A stretch of DNA of 64,000 nucleotides from Carya illinoinensis. Its lineage: Eukaryota; Streptophyta; Magnoliopsida; Fagales; Juglandaceae. The notes under the pieces are model-generated. The model did no database searches. It was not told the origin of the DNA and was given only the letters and a program-made list of their open reading frames with translations. The stretch is taken from assembly GCF_018687715.1 (NCBI RefSeq), contig NC_056756.1, positions 39,094,480 through 39,158,479 on the forward strand, given 5' to 3'. The position numbers and the translations under genes are program-made. This document shows, piece by piece, positions 24,911-36,035 of the stretch (positions within the stretch are counted from its first letter, which is position 1; every line of letters begins with the position of its first letter).

Positions 24911-25294
24911 ATGGCTGAGCAATTCTCTTCTACTAATGTTCCAGACTTGAATCAGGAACCCTTGACGCATCAATCATCAATCTTTTCTCCTGAGGCCGTC
25001 AATACCATGATAGGAGCAGTGAACCGTTTTTCTAGTAAGGCTGATTCTGAGATTATTACAGAATCAAGAATGCTCAGTAGTCAATATGCTGCCTCTGTTA
25101 CGATCATGTCTCGGAGGTTAATGGCAAGGGTGAGTGAGATTGATCATCTTAACATGCAAATATTTGAGTTACGACAGAAGCTTGCTAATAAGGATAGTGA
25201 TAATAAAAGGCTAAAGCAAGAAAACCAAGAGTTGAAAAAATTTGCAGATTGGTATGCTCATGATCTACAACCACGAATAGAGGAGCTGGAATGA
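24911..25294 (+). CDS. Opposite-strand coiled-coil ORF 1 within the Copia element
   Basis: The frame encodes 127 residues starting MAEQFSSTNVPDLNQEPLTH. The second half is a strong coiled coil (MARVSEIDHLNMQIFELRQK, then LANKDSDNKRLKQENQELKK) with leucines at heptad spacing. It is antisense to the Copia genes and sits between RNase H and the 3' LTR. A stop follows at 25292, but similar sequence (Gln/His-rich) continues to about 25360. A related ORF follows at 25607-26042, so the pair looks duplicated. I recognise no named family. It could be an accessory gene of this Copia lineage or captured host sequence. Confidence 0.5.
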   Translation: MAEQFSSTNVPDLNQEPLTHQSSIFSPEAVNTMIGAVNRFSSKADSEIITESRMLSSQYAASVTIMSRRLMARVSEIDHLNMQIFELRQKLANKDSDNKRLKQENQELKKFADWYAHDLQPRIEELE

Positions 25295-25606
25295 GAAAGG
25301 GTTCAGATACAAGGTCAACATCGGCAGATAACAGCAGAGGTTCATCATTTACTAGAAAAATAGGGACAATCTACTGTTAATCTCGCTGGCTTAGTAAGAA
25401 AACTTTTGAAAATGTGTGTCCAGCATATCTTGTATTTCTTTTGACTAAATAAGATTTGAAGAGACAATAGTTTGTCTTATTCTTTATGCTATCTCTATAA
25501 AATCAGTCCTGAAGTTCATCCAATCCGCATTAAGTTTTCATCTCATCTCTATAACTCATCTGTATTCCTTCAACATTCTCGTTTTAAGTCTTCTATTCTT
25601 TTCTCA

Positions 25607-26042
25607 ATGGCTCATTCTTCTAACATTTCTCTAGATCCATCCATAAGGCATTCTGCATCTCAACCTCCTATCCTTTCTGCAGCTGCCATTGGTGTCATGT
25701 TGTAGCAAGAAAATAATAATCTGACTAATAAGTCAGATTCTGATGCTATTTATGACTTGGTGAGTCTTGGGACTCGTTACGCTTCCTCTATTGTTGCTTT
25801 TTCTCAGCGGCTACAAGCCAAAAATCACGAAGTTGAAAAGCTCAAAGAACAAATTGTTGTACTTCAACGAATTGTTCAAGAGTCTCATACAAGGGAAGGA
25901 ATCATTCGGCAGAAAAATAAACAGTTGAAATCTTTATTAGATCTTCATTCCGCTTGCCGGTTCCCATGGATAAGAATGACATGATATTGTATGAAGAGAA
26001 TGAGCGTCTCAAATATGAGGCTAAGAATCTCAAGTTTATGTA
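25607..26042 (+). pseudogene. Opposite-strand coiled-coil ORF 2 within the Copia element (paralogue of ORF 1)
   Basis: Starting at MAHSSNISLDPSIRHSASQP (25607), one stop at 25703-25705 interrupts the frame, which then continues to about 25984 with SLGTRYASSIVAFSQRLQAK, KNHEVEKLKEQIVVLQRIVQ and IIRQKNKQLKSL. The layout matches ORF 1 at 24911-25294: short Ser/Pro-rich start, a segment with two Ser-rich helices, then a leucine-heptad coiled coil ending in K-Q-L-K. The last ~20 residues (NDMILYEENERLKYEAKNLK) are in another frame. It is broken by a stop and a frameshift. Function unknown. Confidence 0.45.
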
Positions 26043-26091
26043 AAAGTATTTAAAAAATCTATCTCTATTTTTATTGACTCTGGTCTATCTT

Positions 26092-29000
26092 TTAAGAGAT
26101 ATTCATAGCATACATCATACCTATTTCTCTTCTGATCATACATAATCTATCTTCTGGTAAAGGTTTTGTGAAAATATCTGCTAACTGATCGTGTGTGTTT
26201 GTGAACTCTAATATTATATCGCCTTTCTGCACATGATCTCGAAAAAAATGATATCTTATTTCAATATGCTTAGTTCTAGAATATTGTATTGGGTTCTTTG
26301 AAAGATTTATAACACTTGTATTATCACATTTGATTGGAATGTGATTATACATGAGTTTAAAATCTTCAAGTTGTTGCTTCATGTTGAGAACTTGAGCACA
26401 ACAACTACCCGCAGCAGCATATTCTGCCTCAGCAGTAGATAGTGCAACAGAATTTTATTTTTTACTAAACCAGGAAACTAGTGCATGACCTAAGAAATGA
26501 CATGCTTCACTAGTGCTTTTTTGATCTATTTTACAGCCAGCATAATCTGCATCTGTGTAGCTGATTAGATCGAAAGATGTGTGCTTAGGGTACCATAACC
26601 CTAGGTTAATTGTACCACTAAGATATTTAAGAATACGCTTAACTGCAATTAAATGTGATTCTTTTGGAGATGATTGAAAGCGTGCACATAAGCACACATT
26701 AAACATAATATCTGGTCTACTGGCTGTTAAATATAATAAGCTACCAATCATACCTCGATATATTTTCGAGTCAACTGGCTTACCGGATTCATCTTTATCA
26801 AGTTTAGTTGATGGGCTCATTGATGTTCCAATTTCCTTAGTATTTTCCATCCCAAACTTCTTCAGTAATTCCTTAATATATTTTGATTGATTGATGAATA
26901 TCCCACTTTTTGCTTGCTTAATTTCAATCCGAGAAAGAATGTAAGTTCTCCCATCATGCTCATCTCAAATTCTTCCTGCATAGTCTTAGCAAAAACTTGA
27001 CACATATTTTCATTAGTAGCACCGAATATTATATCATCAACATAAATCTGAATCAAAAGAATATCATCATTTTCATATTTAATGAAAAGAGTTGTGTCGA
27101 TTTTTCCTCTTGAAAAACCTTTTTCAATCAAGAAACCACTGAGTTTGAAAACATGATTTGGGGAAATATGATTTTCAAAACCTGGAGGTTGCTCAACATA
27201 TACCTCTTCATTTATAAAACCATTTAAGAAAGCACTTTTAACATCCATTTAAAAAAGTTTGAAATCTTTATAACAAGCATATGCAAGTAGTATTCGAATA
27301 GCTTCTAATCTTGCAACAGGTGCATATGTCTCATCATAATCGATTACTTCTTCTTGATTAAAACCTTGGGTTACAAGTTGAGTCTTATTTCTAGTAATGA
27401 CTCCTAACTCATCTTTCTTGTTTCTAAAAACCCATTTTGTTCCAATAATAGTATGATTTTTGGGTCTAGGAACAAGTGTCCAAACATCATTTCTTTCAAA
27501 TTGATTCAACTCTTCTTGCATAGCTAGAATCCAATATTCATTAAGAAGTGCGTCATCAATATTTTTGGATTCAATTTGAGATAGAAAAGCAGTATGATTG
27601 CAAATATTTCTAAGAGATGATCGAGTACTTACACCTTGTGAAGGTTCTCCCAAAATTTGTTCCACTGGATGATCTTTTACAAATTTCCACTGTTTGGTTA
27701 CATCTTGTATTAAATTTTGATGATCTTTCCTGATGGCTCCATGTTGAACTTCCTCTATTGTTTTCTCTTTGTTGAGATTGAGACTTTCCGTGTTATTTAT
27801 ACCTCTTGTTTCTTCATCAATAGATTTCTTAGAGAGTGGAGAATTAGATTCATCAAATACTACATGCATAGATTCTTGTACAGTCAAAGTCTTTTTATTG
27901 AATACTCTATAAGCTTTACTATTAGTAGAATACCCGAGAAAGATACCTTCATCAGATTTTGCATCAAACTTGCCTAAATTATCCCTGTCATTCAAAATAA
28001 AACATTTGCATCCAAATACATGAAAGTAACCAATATTGGGCTTTTTCTCATTCCAAAGCTCATAGGGGGTTTTATCTAACTTAGAACTTAGCATAACTCT
28101 ATTTATAACATAACATGCAGTACTTACTGCTTCACCCCAAAAATAACTAGGCAAGTTGTTCTCATTGAGCATTGTTCTTGCCATCTCTTGAAGAGATCTA
28201 TTTTTCCTCTCTACTACCCCATTTTGTTGAGGAGTTCGAGGAGCAGAAAAATTATGTACAAAACCATTTTCATCACAAAATATTTCAATATTTTTAATAA
28301 CAAACTCTTTTCCCCTATCACTTCGGATACTTGAAATAGTATAGCCCTTTTCATTTTGAATTCTCTTGCATAACTTGGTACAGGCATTATGTGCCTCATC
28401 TTTATAAGTAAGAAAGATAACCCAAGTATATCTAGAGAAATCATCAACAATAACAAATGCATAATATTTTCCTCCTAGACTTGCAACTCTATTTGGTCCA
28501 AAAAGATCTATGTGTATCAGTTGCAATGGTCTAGTAGTGAAAATATGTTTCTTAGTTTTAAAATAAGTTTTTGCTTGTTTACCAAATTGACATGCATCAC
28601 AAATTTTGTCTTTAAGAAAATATGTTTTTGGTAAACCTCTCACAAGATCATTTTTTGAAAGTTTGGAAATAAGTTCCATGTTGGCATGACCTAGTCTTCT
28701 ATGCCATAACCAACTAGTTTCATTTTGAACTGAAAAACAAATAGCATCTTGTGGAGTAATTTCTTCAAAATCGATTGTATAAACATTATTGTTTCTAAAA
28801 GCAATAAAACAAATATTACAATCATGATCATTCAAAATAATGGATTTATCCATTTTGAAAGTAACTGTAAATCCTTTATCACATAATTGACTTATGCTCA
28901 AAAGATTATGTTTTAAACTTTCAACAAGTAGAATATCTTCAATTATGAGAGAAGATTTATTAACAATTTTACCTATTCCCACGATCTTCCCTTTCGAGTT

Positions 29001-29126
29001 ATCTCCAAATGTCACGTGTCCTTCTTCTTTAGATCTAAGATCAAAGAATTTAGTCTTGTCTCCCGTCATGTGTCTTGAACATTCACTATTTAAAAACCAC
29101 TTATTTTTGCTTGTGGGTGACTTCAT
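26092..29126 (-). pseudogene. Copia pol: integrase, reverse transcriptase, RNase H (disrupted)
   Basis: Reading downward from 29126: a GAG-pre-integrase zinc domain (WLWHRRLGHANMEL ... CDACQFG), the integrase core (LIHIDLFGP, IRSDRGKEF, TPQQNGVVERKNRSLQEMAR), then reverse transcriptase from DVWTLVPRPKN through DVKSAFLNG and the YVDD catalytic box near 27030, and RNase H with RPDIMFNVCLCARF, YTDADYAG, TAEAEY and KHIEIRYHFFRDHV. The proteins would make and insert the DNA copy. It is broken by a stop at 27249-27251, a frameshift near 26870-26900 and a stop at 26455-26457. An in-frame deletion near 27138 removes about 18 residues of reverse transcriptase (the LYGLKQAPRAW region). It is therefore inactive unless complemented. 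Confidence 0.93.
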
Positions 29127-29184
29127 GCATACCTATAAAAACAATTAAAATGATTTTTCTTGGTACCCAAGTTCTTTTGGTCCT

Positions 29185-30819
29185 TTATTTATTAGTATTA
29201 GAAGAAACAAGATTTTTAGGTACCCATATGGCCCTAACAGTCATTGTATGATTTCTTCTAATAGGACAAGTATGATAATTATGACCATTTCTATTACAGA
29301 AATTGCAAATAGCATGTGACATATATGAAGAACTTGAATGATTATAATAATATCTTTTTTTGACAAAATTATTTTTATGAAAAAGAATTTTGATTATTGG
29401 TCTTTGATATAGAAGGATTATCAAAGAAATTTTTATAAGGATTGTATTTTTGTTTTGGCATATATCCCAAGCCTGTCTGGTCAAAAACACATCTTTGACT
29501 ACCAAAATGTTTTTAAAATTTCTTTTTCCATTCGTAAAGTTTTCAACAATATTTTCTAAATCTGTTTTCTTCTTATTCAATTCAAGATTTTCATCTTTCA
29601 AAATGATATTTTCTTTTCTTAAAATATCAATTTCATTTGTTAAAGAAAAATTTTTGTTTTTCAAAGCAGTATATTTGATACCCAAATTTTCAAATTTCTC
29701 ATAAACCTCTTCTAAAACATTTTACAATTCTTCATATGAAGGAACTTCAATATTATCAAGATTTGTTACCTCAATGTCATCTTTAGCCATAAGACAAAGA
29801 TTTGCTGATTCTCCATTACTTACTTCACTATCTGAGCTACTTGAATCATCGTCCCATGTAGTTTTCATTGCTTTCTTGCCCTTGTTTCGATCTTTATTTA
29901 GTAGAGGATAATCTGGCTTGATATAACCAGGCTTATTACATTTATAACAAATTAAAGTGTCATTTTTACCTGAATCTTTCTTGGAAAACTTTTTGAAGGA
30001 TTTCCTCGGAGGAATTTTATTTTTCTTTAAGAACCTCTGAATTCTTCTTGTTATCATCGCAACTTCTTCATCTTTGTCTTCATTTTCCTCATCTTCATCA
30101 CTTTCACTTTCATGAGGAACAGCTTTAAGTCCCAAACTCTTCTTTGGCTTTCCTTCTTCTTCTCTTCTTTTCAATGTGTACTCATGGGTGATAAGTGATC
30201 CGATGAGTTCATTCACTTTGAGCTTCTTGAGGTCTCTAGCTTCAAGAATCGCTGTCACTTTTTATTCCCAGCGTTTTGGTAGAGAGTTGAGAATTTTTCT
30301 TACTATCTCCACCTTGAAATAAACTTTGCCAAGAGCTGTCAAGCTGTTTATGATGTTAGTAAAACGAGTGTGCATAATAGAAATAGATTCATCATCATTC
30401 ATCTTAAACATTTCATATTCATGAGTAAGAATATAAATTTTTGATTTCTTGACTTGCGAAGTTCTTTCATAAGTAACTTCCAAGTTATCTCAAATTTCTT
30501 TTACTGTAGCACAAGTCATTATTATATTAAACTCATTTCCATTGAGAGCATTAAATAATAAATTCATAGCAGTTAAATTCAAAGTATAAAGTCTATCGTC
30601 TTCACGATCAAACTCTTCTTCTTCTTTTTTGACCTTTACTCCATCAACCACTTTTGTTGGAATATAAAGTCCATTTACAATACATTTCCAGATTTCTCGA
30701 CCTTGAGCCTGAAGGAATATTCTCATTCTAACTTTCCAAAATGAGTAATTATCTCCACAAAAAAGTGGAGGCCGACTGCTAGATTGACCTTCACCAAATG
30801 AAGCTGAAATGTTAGCCAT
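29185..30819 (-). pseudogene. Copia gag (disrupted), with two zinc knuckles
   Basis: The frame starts MANISASFGEGQSSSRPPLF and contains the Copia gag block (NYSFWKVRMRIFLQAQG, about residues 25-40), followed by the UBN2-type domain to about 30260. Stops interrupt it at 30487-30489 and about 30259. A first zinc knuckle near 29907-29950 reads CYKCNKPGYIKPDY, so the His and last Cys of C-x2-C-x4-H-x4-C are both Tyr. A coiled coil (KNFSLTNEIDILRKENIILK onward) follows, then a second knuckle near 29250-29300, CNFCNRNGHNYHTC, which is intact. A frameshift and stops separate it from pol. The intact protein would form the virus-like particle. Confidence 0.85.
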
Positions 30820-30865
30820 AAGATTTTAACTCAAAAGATAGTTAATCTTATAATAGAGCTCTTAA

Positions 30866-30876
30866 CTCTGATACCA
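30866..30876 (-). other. Copia primer-binding site (initiator tRNA-Met)
   Basis: On the - strand TGGTATCAGAG lies two bases after the 5' LTR end. This is the canonical plant Copia primer-binding site. Confidence 0.92.
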
Positions 30877-31979
30877 ATTGTTGCCCAGATGATTAACACA
30901 AGAAGATGGGTGAATTGAGTTATATTTAAAAAAATAACAATTATAAATTAAATATACAATATAAAATATAAACAAAATATGAAATAACAATAAATATAAA
31001 GAGTAAGGGTAAGAGAGAAGCAAACTCAGTATGTTAACGAGGTTCGGCCCCACTGCCTACGTCCTCGCCTCAAGCTACCCCTTAAGGATTTCCAAATTCA
31101 CTATTCAACCTACTTCAGGTGGAGATAAAAACCTAGTACACCTTTGAACAACACCTCTACAAAGGATCCGTGTAGAATACCCTCTACACTTGCAATCACC
31201 TTACACGTGGTGATTCAACTATTCCCCGTGTAAAATACTTTCTACACGCATAAGGGTTATACATACCCTTTTTCTGATACAAGAGTTGATAATGGGTAGA
31301 TTATCAGAAAACACTCCTCAATAAGTGAAATAAGAACAATACAGCACAAACTATATCTCTCAAAATGAACAAGGATTAAGGCTCAATGCTTAGAGAAGAG
31401 AGAATGAAAGCTTTGAATGAATGTTGTATGCTCATGGTGTTGTAAATGTGAAGCTCTCAAATGATCTATTTATAGGCATATGAGACTTCATATTCAAATT
31501 TAAAAAGATTCACATGTCAAAGACAACATCATTCACTTTTTCAAAAAATTCAAATAAAATGTTCTTCTTTTTCAATTGTCAAAGACAACATCATTCACCT
31601 TTTTAAAAAAAATCAAACCTAATCTATTACTTTTGGCATATGACAAAATGAGCACACTTTCCTTTTCAAAAAATTCAAACCTAATCTTTTACTTTTTACA
31701 TATGACAAAAGGAGCACACTTTCCTTTTCAAAAAATTCAAACATAATCTTTTATTTTTTGTATATAACAAAAGGAGCACACTTTACTTTTCAAATTTTTC
31801 AAACAAAATCATCTACCTTTTGTATAAGTCCAAAAAAGCATCAATCACTTTTGAAAATATTCACATAAAACATGCACATGTGAAAGATGACAATCAATCA
31901 TCTTTAATATTTTCAAAGTTCAACCCTTTAATCAAGACATGCACATGTAAAAGATGACACACTACAACAAAAATGATTT

Positions 31980-32340
31980 TTTGGGACGAAATTACTTTGG
32001 GACGAATTGAAAATCGTCCCAAAAAGTGGGATTTAGGAACGAAATTTGAATTTCGTTCCAAAATGACGATGGTTATGCCATACCGTTCGAACGCGTTCGA
32101 ACGGTATTCTTAGGGACGAATATTTTTGTCCCAAATAAGTTAACCGTTCGACCGTTAATGATTAACCGTTCGAACGTTTAATTTTCACCGTTTGAACGTA
32201 ATATTGGCGCGATAGGCAAAATTATTTTGGAGGGAAATTGATAAACCGTTCGAACGGTTAATATTAACCGTTCGAATGATGCATATTCACCGTTCAAACG
32301 TTATTTGAATCGTTCGAACGGTGACAGAGTTTTAATTTTT
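31980..32340. repeat. Left subterminal region of the CACTA element
   Basis: First come GGGACGAA/TCGTCCC inverted motifs (31980-32070), then about ten CGTTCGAACG-like palindromes (32080-32335), many embedded as ACCGTTCGAACGGT. In En/Spm such subterminal repeats bind the element's TNPA-type protein; the same role is inferred here. Confidence 0.8.
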
Positions 32341-32546
32341 TAAGTTTTTTGCCAAATTATATTTAGATTAACTAGTAATTATAAAAAATTGGTTAATTAA
32401 ATAATATGAATAATCTAAATTAAGAATTAGTTTAGAAAATATAAAACAATACCATTGCATATAACTTAAATACTGAATTTACAAAACACAAAATATTGTC
32501 CATACAAAAAACAGGAAATAAATAAATAAAATTTATCATAAAGTAA

Positions 32547-33755
32547 TTAAGACCCCAAGTCTTTGCACACTTCCTCGACTGCAGCTATACGTTCCTCTAT
32601 TTGTGTCAGTCGAGTACTGATGGTGACCTGAGTCGCAGACATGGCAGCAAACTCTGTACGAAGCTCAGACACAGCAGAATGGATCTCCATACGCACTGCA
32701 TCGATCACTGCTGATGTCTGCTCGCTGATCGCTGCACGCACTATGTCAGCCATCTCCTCACGAGTAACACTGTGGACTGATGCCTCGGCCCGTGTAGATG
32801 TCTCTGCAGCTGCAGCTGAGACTCCATGATCTCCCGGCTGTGCATCTCTGTGAGGATCAACTGGTTCTGGAACATGTGCACGAAAACGCAGTCTCGAGTG
32901 TCCCGTGCTGCGTGAGAGGGTGGTGCTGTTTATCGGTCCCATCGGCTCCCGTTTACGCTCAGCAACATCTGGCACAACACCAGCACATAGTAGATATCGG
33001 GTGATCAGGACTCCGAATGGTAGTATATCCATCGAAATGTACCGAGATTCTGATCGAATCCTATCGAATATATATCCCACCAAGTCGATAGGAATGCCAC
33101 GAGCGACCCGTATCATAAATTTCGTCCGATCAATGCCAACTTCTGTCTTGTGCTGCCGAGGGTCAATATTATTGGCAATTATCAAATTTAATATCTTAAA
33201 GAAAGAAGATAAATCTGCCTGTTTGATGCTCTTCGTCCCGTCATACGGTGGAGCATCTGGACCGACAACCAAATCCCTCACCTCGTGATCAGCAAGGGTA
33301 TCGACCTCATCAGTATAAACTGATGCCTCCTCCTCAGCTGTCTCCGCCTCAACTGAAGGATCAGACTCTCTAGGCACCACATTCGGATATGCATCTGGCA
33401 GCCTAGGAATACCGAGATGCTCAGCAAGTCCATCTCGTGAAAATACAACGGGTACTTCTCGGACAGTGATACTGTAGGCCCCAGAATCATCTGCGCTGGC
33501 ACTGCCGAGTTCTCTATAGAACTCAGCAACAATGTCAATGTAGGAGACTGGCTCCCATGCTTCCTCCCGTTCATCCAAGATAGGTCCCCAACCACGATCA
33601 CTGAATATTGAGGGCAATGAATGACCCTCCCAGATAAGACTCTGGAAATCAGAAATCTTCACTGGTCGCTCCAGTGAAACTGTCCTCTCCCGAACTGGAC
33701 CACTACTACTCTCACCAAGATTGCGTCGCTTACGTGCCGGTCTAGAAGTAGACAT
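32547..33755 (-). CDS. Accessory gene of the CACTA element (plant transposon-protein domain, C-terminal coiled coil)
   Basis: A 402-residue protein starting MSTSRPARKRRNLGESSSGP. A basic N-terminus is followed at about residues 30-150 by a region (FYRELG, then VREVPVVFSRDGLAEHLGIP) that resembles the N-terminal part of the plant 'putative plant transposon protein' domain. A middle part has LSSFFKILNLIIANNIDPRQ and GVLITRYLLCAGVVPDVAER, and the end is a predicted coiled coil with repeated AAIS/AVSELRTEFAA and RLTQIEERIAAVEEVC. The ATG lies ten bases after an intron acceptor (leader intron 33766-34408). The gene is transcribed away from the transposase from its own TATA promoter. It may be an element-borne accessory gene; its function is unknown. 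Confidence 0.7.
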   Translation of the reverse strand: MSTSRPARKRRNLGESSSGPVRERTVSLERPVKISDFQSLIWEGHSLPSIFSDRGWGPILDEREEAWEPVSYIDIVAEFYRELGSASADDSGAYSITVREVPVVFSRDGLAEHLGIPRLPDAYPNVVPRESDPSVEAETAEEEASVYTDEVDTLADHEVRDLVVGPDAPPYDGTKSIKQADLSSFFKILNLIIANNIDPRQHKTEVGIDRTKFMIRVARGIPIDLVGYIFDRIRSESRYISMDILPFGVLITRYLLCAGVVPDVAERKREPMGPINSTTLSRSTGHSRLRFRAHVPEPVDPHRDAQPGDHGVSAAAAETSTRAEASVHSVTREEMADIVRAAISEQTSAVIDAVRMEIHSAVSELRTEFAAMSATQVTISTRLTQIEERIAAVEEVCKDLGS

Positions 33756-33765
33756 TATAATCAAC

Positions 33766-34408
33766 CTGAAATTTATAATTACAAACTAGATATATAACAT
33801 TAACAAGAAAAATACAATAAAGAACTATTTACAGTAGTTTGAAACAAACAGCAATTTAATAATATTTGCCATTCTGAACAACATTATCAACAATAAATAT
33901 GTCACTCAATATCAATATTAATAATATAAATATAATATTAAACACCGTTCGAACGTTTACCGTAACGGTCGAACGGTTACAGACAAACCGTTCGACCGTT
34001 TAGTTATATCGTTCGAACGATGTAACTTAACGGTCGAACGGTTACAGACAAACCGTTCGACCGTTGATTTATATCGTTCGAACGTTTACTGTAACGGTCG
34101 AACGGTTACAGACAGACCGTTCGACCGTTAAGTTATAACGTTCGAACGCTAAGCATAGCGTTCGAACGATATTCGTCGATCGGGATTCCAGGCCGAGTCG
34201 ACTCGGCCATTGAAATCCATGGAATCCTTCGATTCCCTGGATTTTACACCAAAATAAATGCAATAGAAACCTAAATAAATGTTCCTAACATGGATTTATG
34301 CAAATCTACCGATTATTTTGATGTATAAATCGGTTTACCCTAACTTAAACAATTAATCTATCAAAAACCTAAATCTAAACGGTAAAATGCTTTAAAAATG
34401 AAAAATAC
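33766..34408 (-). other. Leader intron of the CACTA accessory gene, containing a palindrome array
   Basis: On the - strand the donor CCG|GTATTTTT is at 34408 and the acceptor TTTCAG|GTTGATT at 33766. Inside, 33945-34172 holds about three ~64-bp tandem units made of AACGGTCGAACGGTTACAGA, then CCGTTCGACCGTT and CGTTCGAACG. The splice sites are inferred from sequence only. Confidence 0.55.
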
Positions 34409-34509
34409 CGGTTGTTAGAGGTAGGGGCTTCGAGTGGGCACTGTTGACGGCGGCGAAGACGGCGTTCAACGGCGGAGATCGACGGTTTGGAGGCTTTTTC
34501 ACGGAGGAA

Positions 34510-34590
34510 ATGCGTGAAAATGACGTCGGGATGGGCTTATATATGCAGTACCGTTCGAACGGTACGTTATACCGTTCGAACGAATTAACT
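34510..34590 (-). promoter_or_regulatory. Promoter of the CACTA accessory gene
   Basis: CATATATAAG (TATA box, 34536-34545 on the - strand) is followed downstream by GACGTCA. Immediately upstream lie two CGTTCGAACG palindromes (34550-34585). The leader then runs to the splice donor at 34408. The palindromes touching the TATA box suggest control by the protein that binds the element ends. Confidence 0.6.
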
Positions 34591-35310
34591 AAATATTGAT
34601 TGCCATCCCTAATTAATCGGTTTTCAAATATTTAAATGCAATATTCCGTATTAATTATATTAAATATAATAATTAATTCAATTATAATATATTTTAATTG
34701 TTAAAAATATTAAATGCAATATATTTAATGCACTTATATATTATTAAACACTATGTATTATATATATAATTTTTTGGCAATTTATAGTATATATTATATT
34801 ATATTTAATTAAAATATATTATACTATTGAATATTATATAGTATATAGTATAAGTTATATTATATAGTATAATTAATATAATATAGACTACTATATACAT
34901 GAAGCCATGTTCATGTATTTATATAACATATATATTATATGTGATATTAACTAGTACCACATATATATATACTAGTATAGATGACACTATATATATTAAT
35001 AGTAGATATTCTATTATTAAATATCTACTATTAATATTATAGAAATAAACATTATATATATGCATGTGATACATATAACCCTATGCTATGATACCATATA
35101 TATGTTATATATAATAGGTTAATATATGTAGTACTTGTTGATTATATTAGATGTAATATGATATTTTATACTATATATGTTACTAAACTATATAATATAT
35201 GTTTGATTATATATTATATAGTTATATTACTATGGCTCTAAACTATAGTATATTTAGAAATTATTATATTTAAAGGTATAGTGCAAAAAAAATACAATAA
35301 GCAACAATAT
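34591..35310. other. AT-rich spacer between divergent CACTA promoters
   Basis: Over 700 bp of TA-rich sequence (TATATATA, TATTATAT runs) with no gene. It separates the leftward accessory gene from the rightward transposase gene. Confidence 0.6.
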
Positions 35311-35809
35311 AATTAAACGTTCGAACGGTTTACTATTGGCGTTCAAACGTTTAATAGTACGTTCGAACGTTTATATTAACGTTCGAACGTTAAATTAGCG
35401 GGGGAAATTATTCCTGCTAATCGATTTGACGTTTGAACGGTATAATATAACCGTTCGAACGTTAATTATTAGCCTTCGAACGTATATTTTCACGTTCGAA
35501 CGTCAAATCGGCGGGGGAAATTTTTCCCGCTAGTCGATTTGACGTTCGAACGTTCATTAAACAACCGTTCGAACGGCAATGTTCTGCATTTACACGACAG
35601 AACCTCACAATCTCGGACTCGTTTCAGTCGACCGAGCATCACTCCCACGCTCATTTTGTTCCAACCAACGCCATTATTCTTCAATATAGCCCTCAAATAT
35701 TACAAACTCCTATCAATCTCTTATATTTTCGGATTAAGAGGTTGTTTTTACCGTTTGGTGAAGAGTTTTTACCGTTTGGAATTTTTGAAGCTTTATCTCT
35801 CCAAATCAG
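35311..35809 (+). promoter_or_regulatory. Promoter and first leader exon of the CACTA transposase genes
   Basis: 35315-35575 is packed with CGTTCGAACG-like palindromes, including two GCGGGGGAAATT...CCCGCTA(A)TCGATTTGACG units. Then comes non-coding, leader-like sequence ending CCAAATCAG|GTATTCTCC, a good donor at 35809/35810. The acceptor GATAGTCAG at 36715 sits two bases before the transposase ATG, giving a 906-bp leader intron. No clear TATA box was seen. Confidence 0.5.
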
Positions 35810-35961
35810 GTATTCTCCTTAAATTTGACCTCATTTTAGTTTTTATATAAGTGTTTTCGTTTGCTTACATGAGTTAGTCATATATTTTGCTATCTTTTGA
35901 TGTAATATGGACTGTATTACTTGGGGTTTTCGGAGGTTGAAGACGAGTGATTTCTGGATGT

Positions 35962-36035
35962 AAACCGTTCGAACGGTACGTGTACCGTTCGAACGACTGT
36001 ATGGGAGATCGAACGGTCACGAACACCGTTTGAAC
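35962..36035. repeat. Palindrome cluster inside the transposase leader intron
   Basis: Four CGTTCGAACG-type motifs (CCGTTCGAACGGTACGTGTA, then CCGTTCGAACGA, GATCGAACGGTC and CCGTTTGAACGA) lie in the inferred leader intron 35810-36715. Confidence 0.65.

Noticed and set aside
32641..33288. Several + strand frames of 62-127 residues
   Set aside because: They are opposite-strand shadows of the CACTA accessory gene.
34591..35310. AT-rich block as a centromeric or origin-like sequence
   Set aside because: No satellite periodicity is visible and it lies inside the CACTA element between two promoters.
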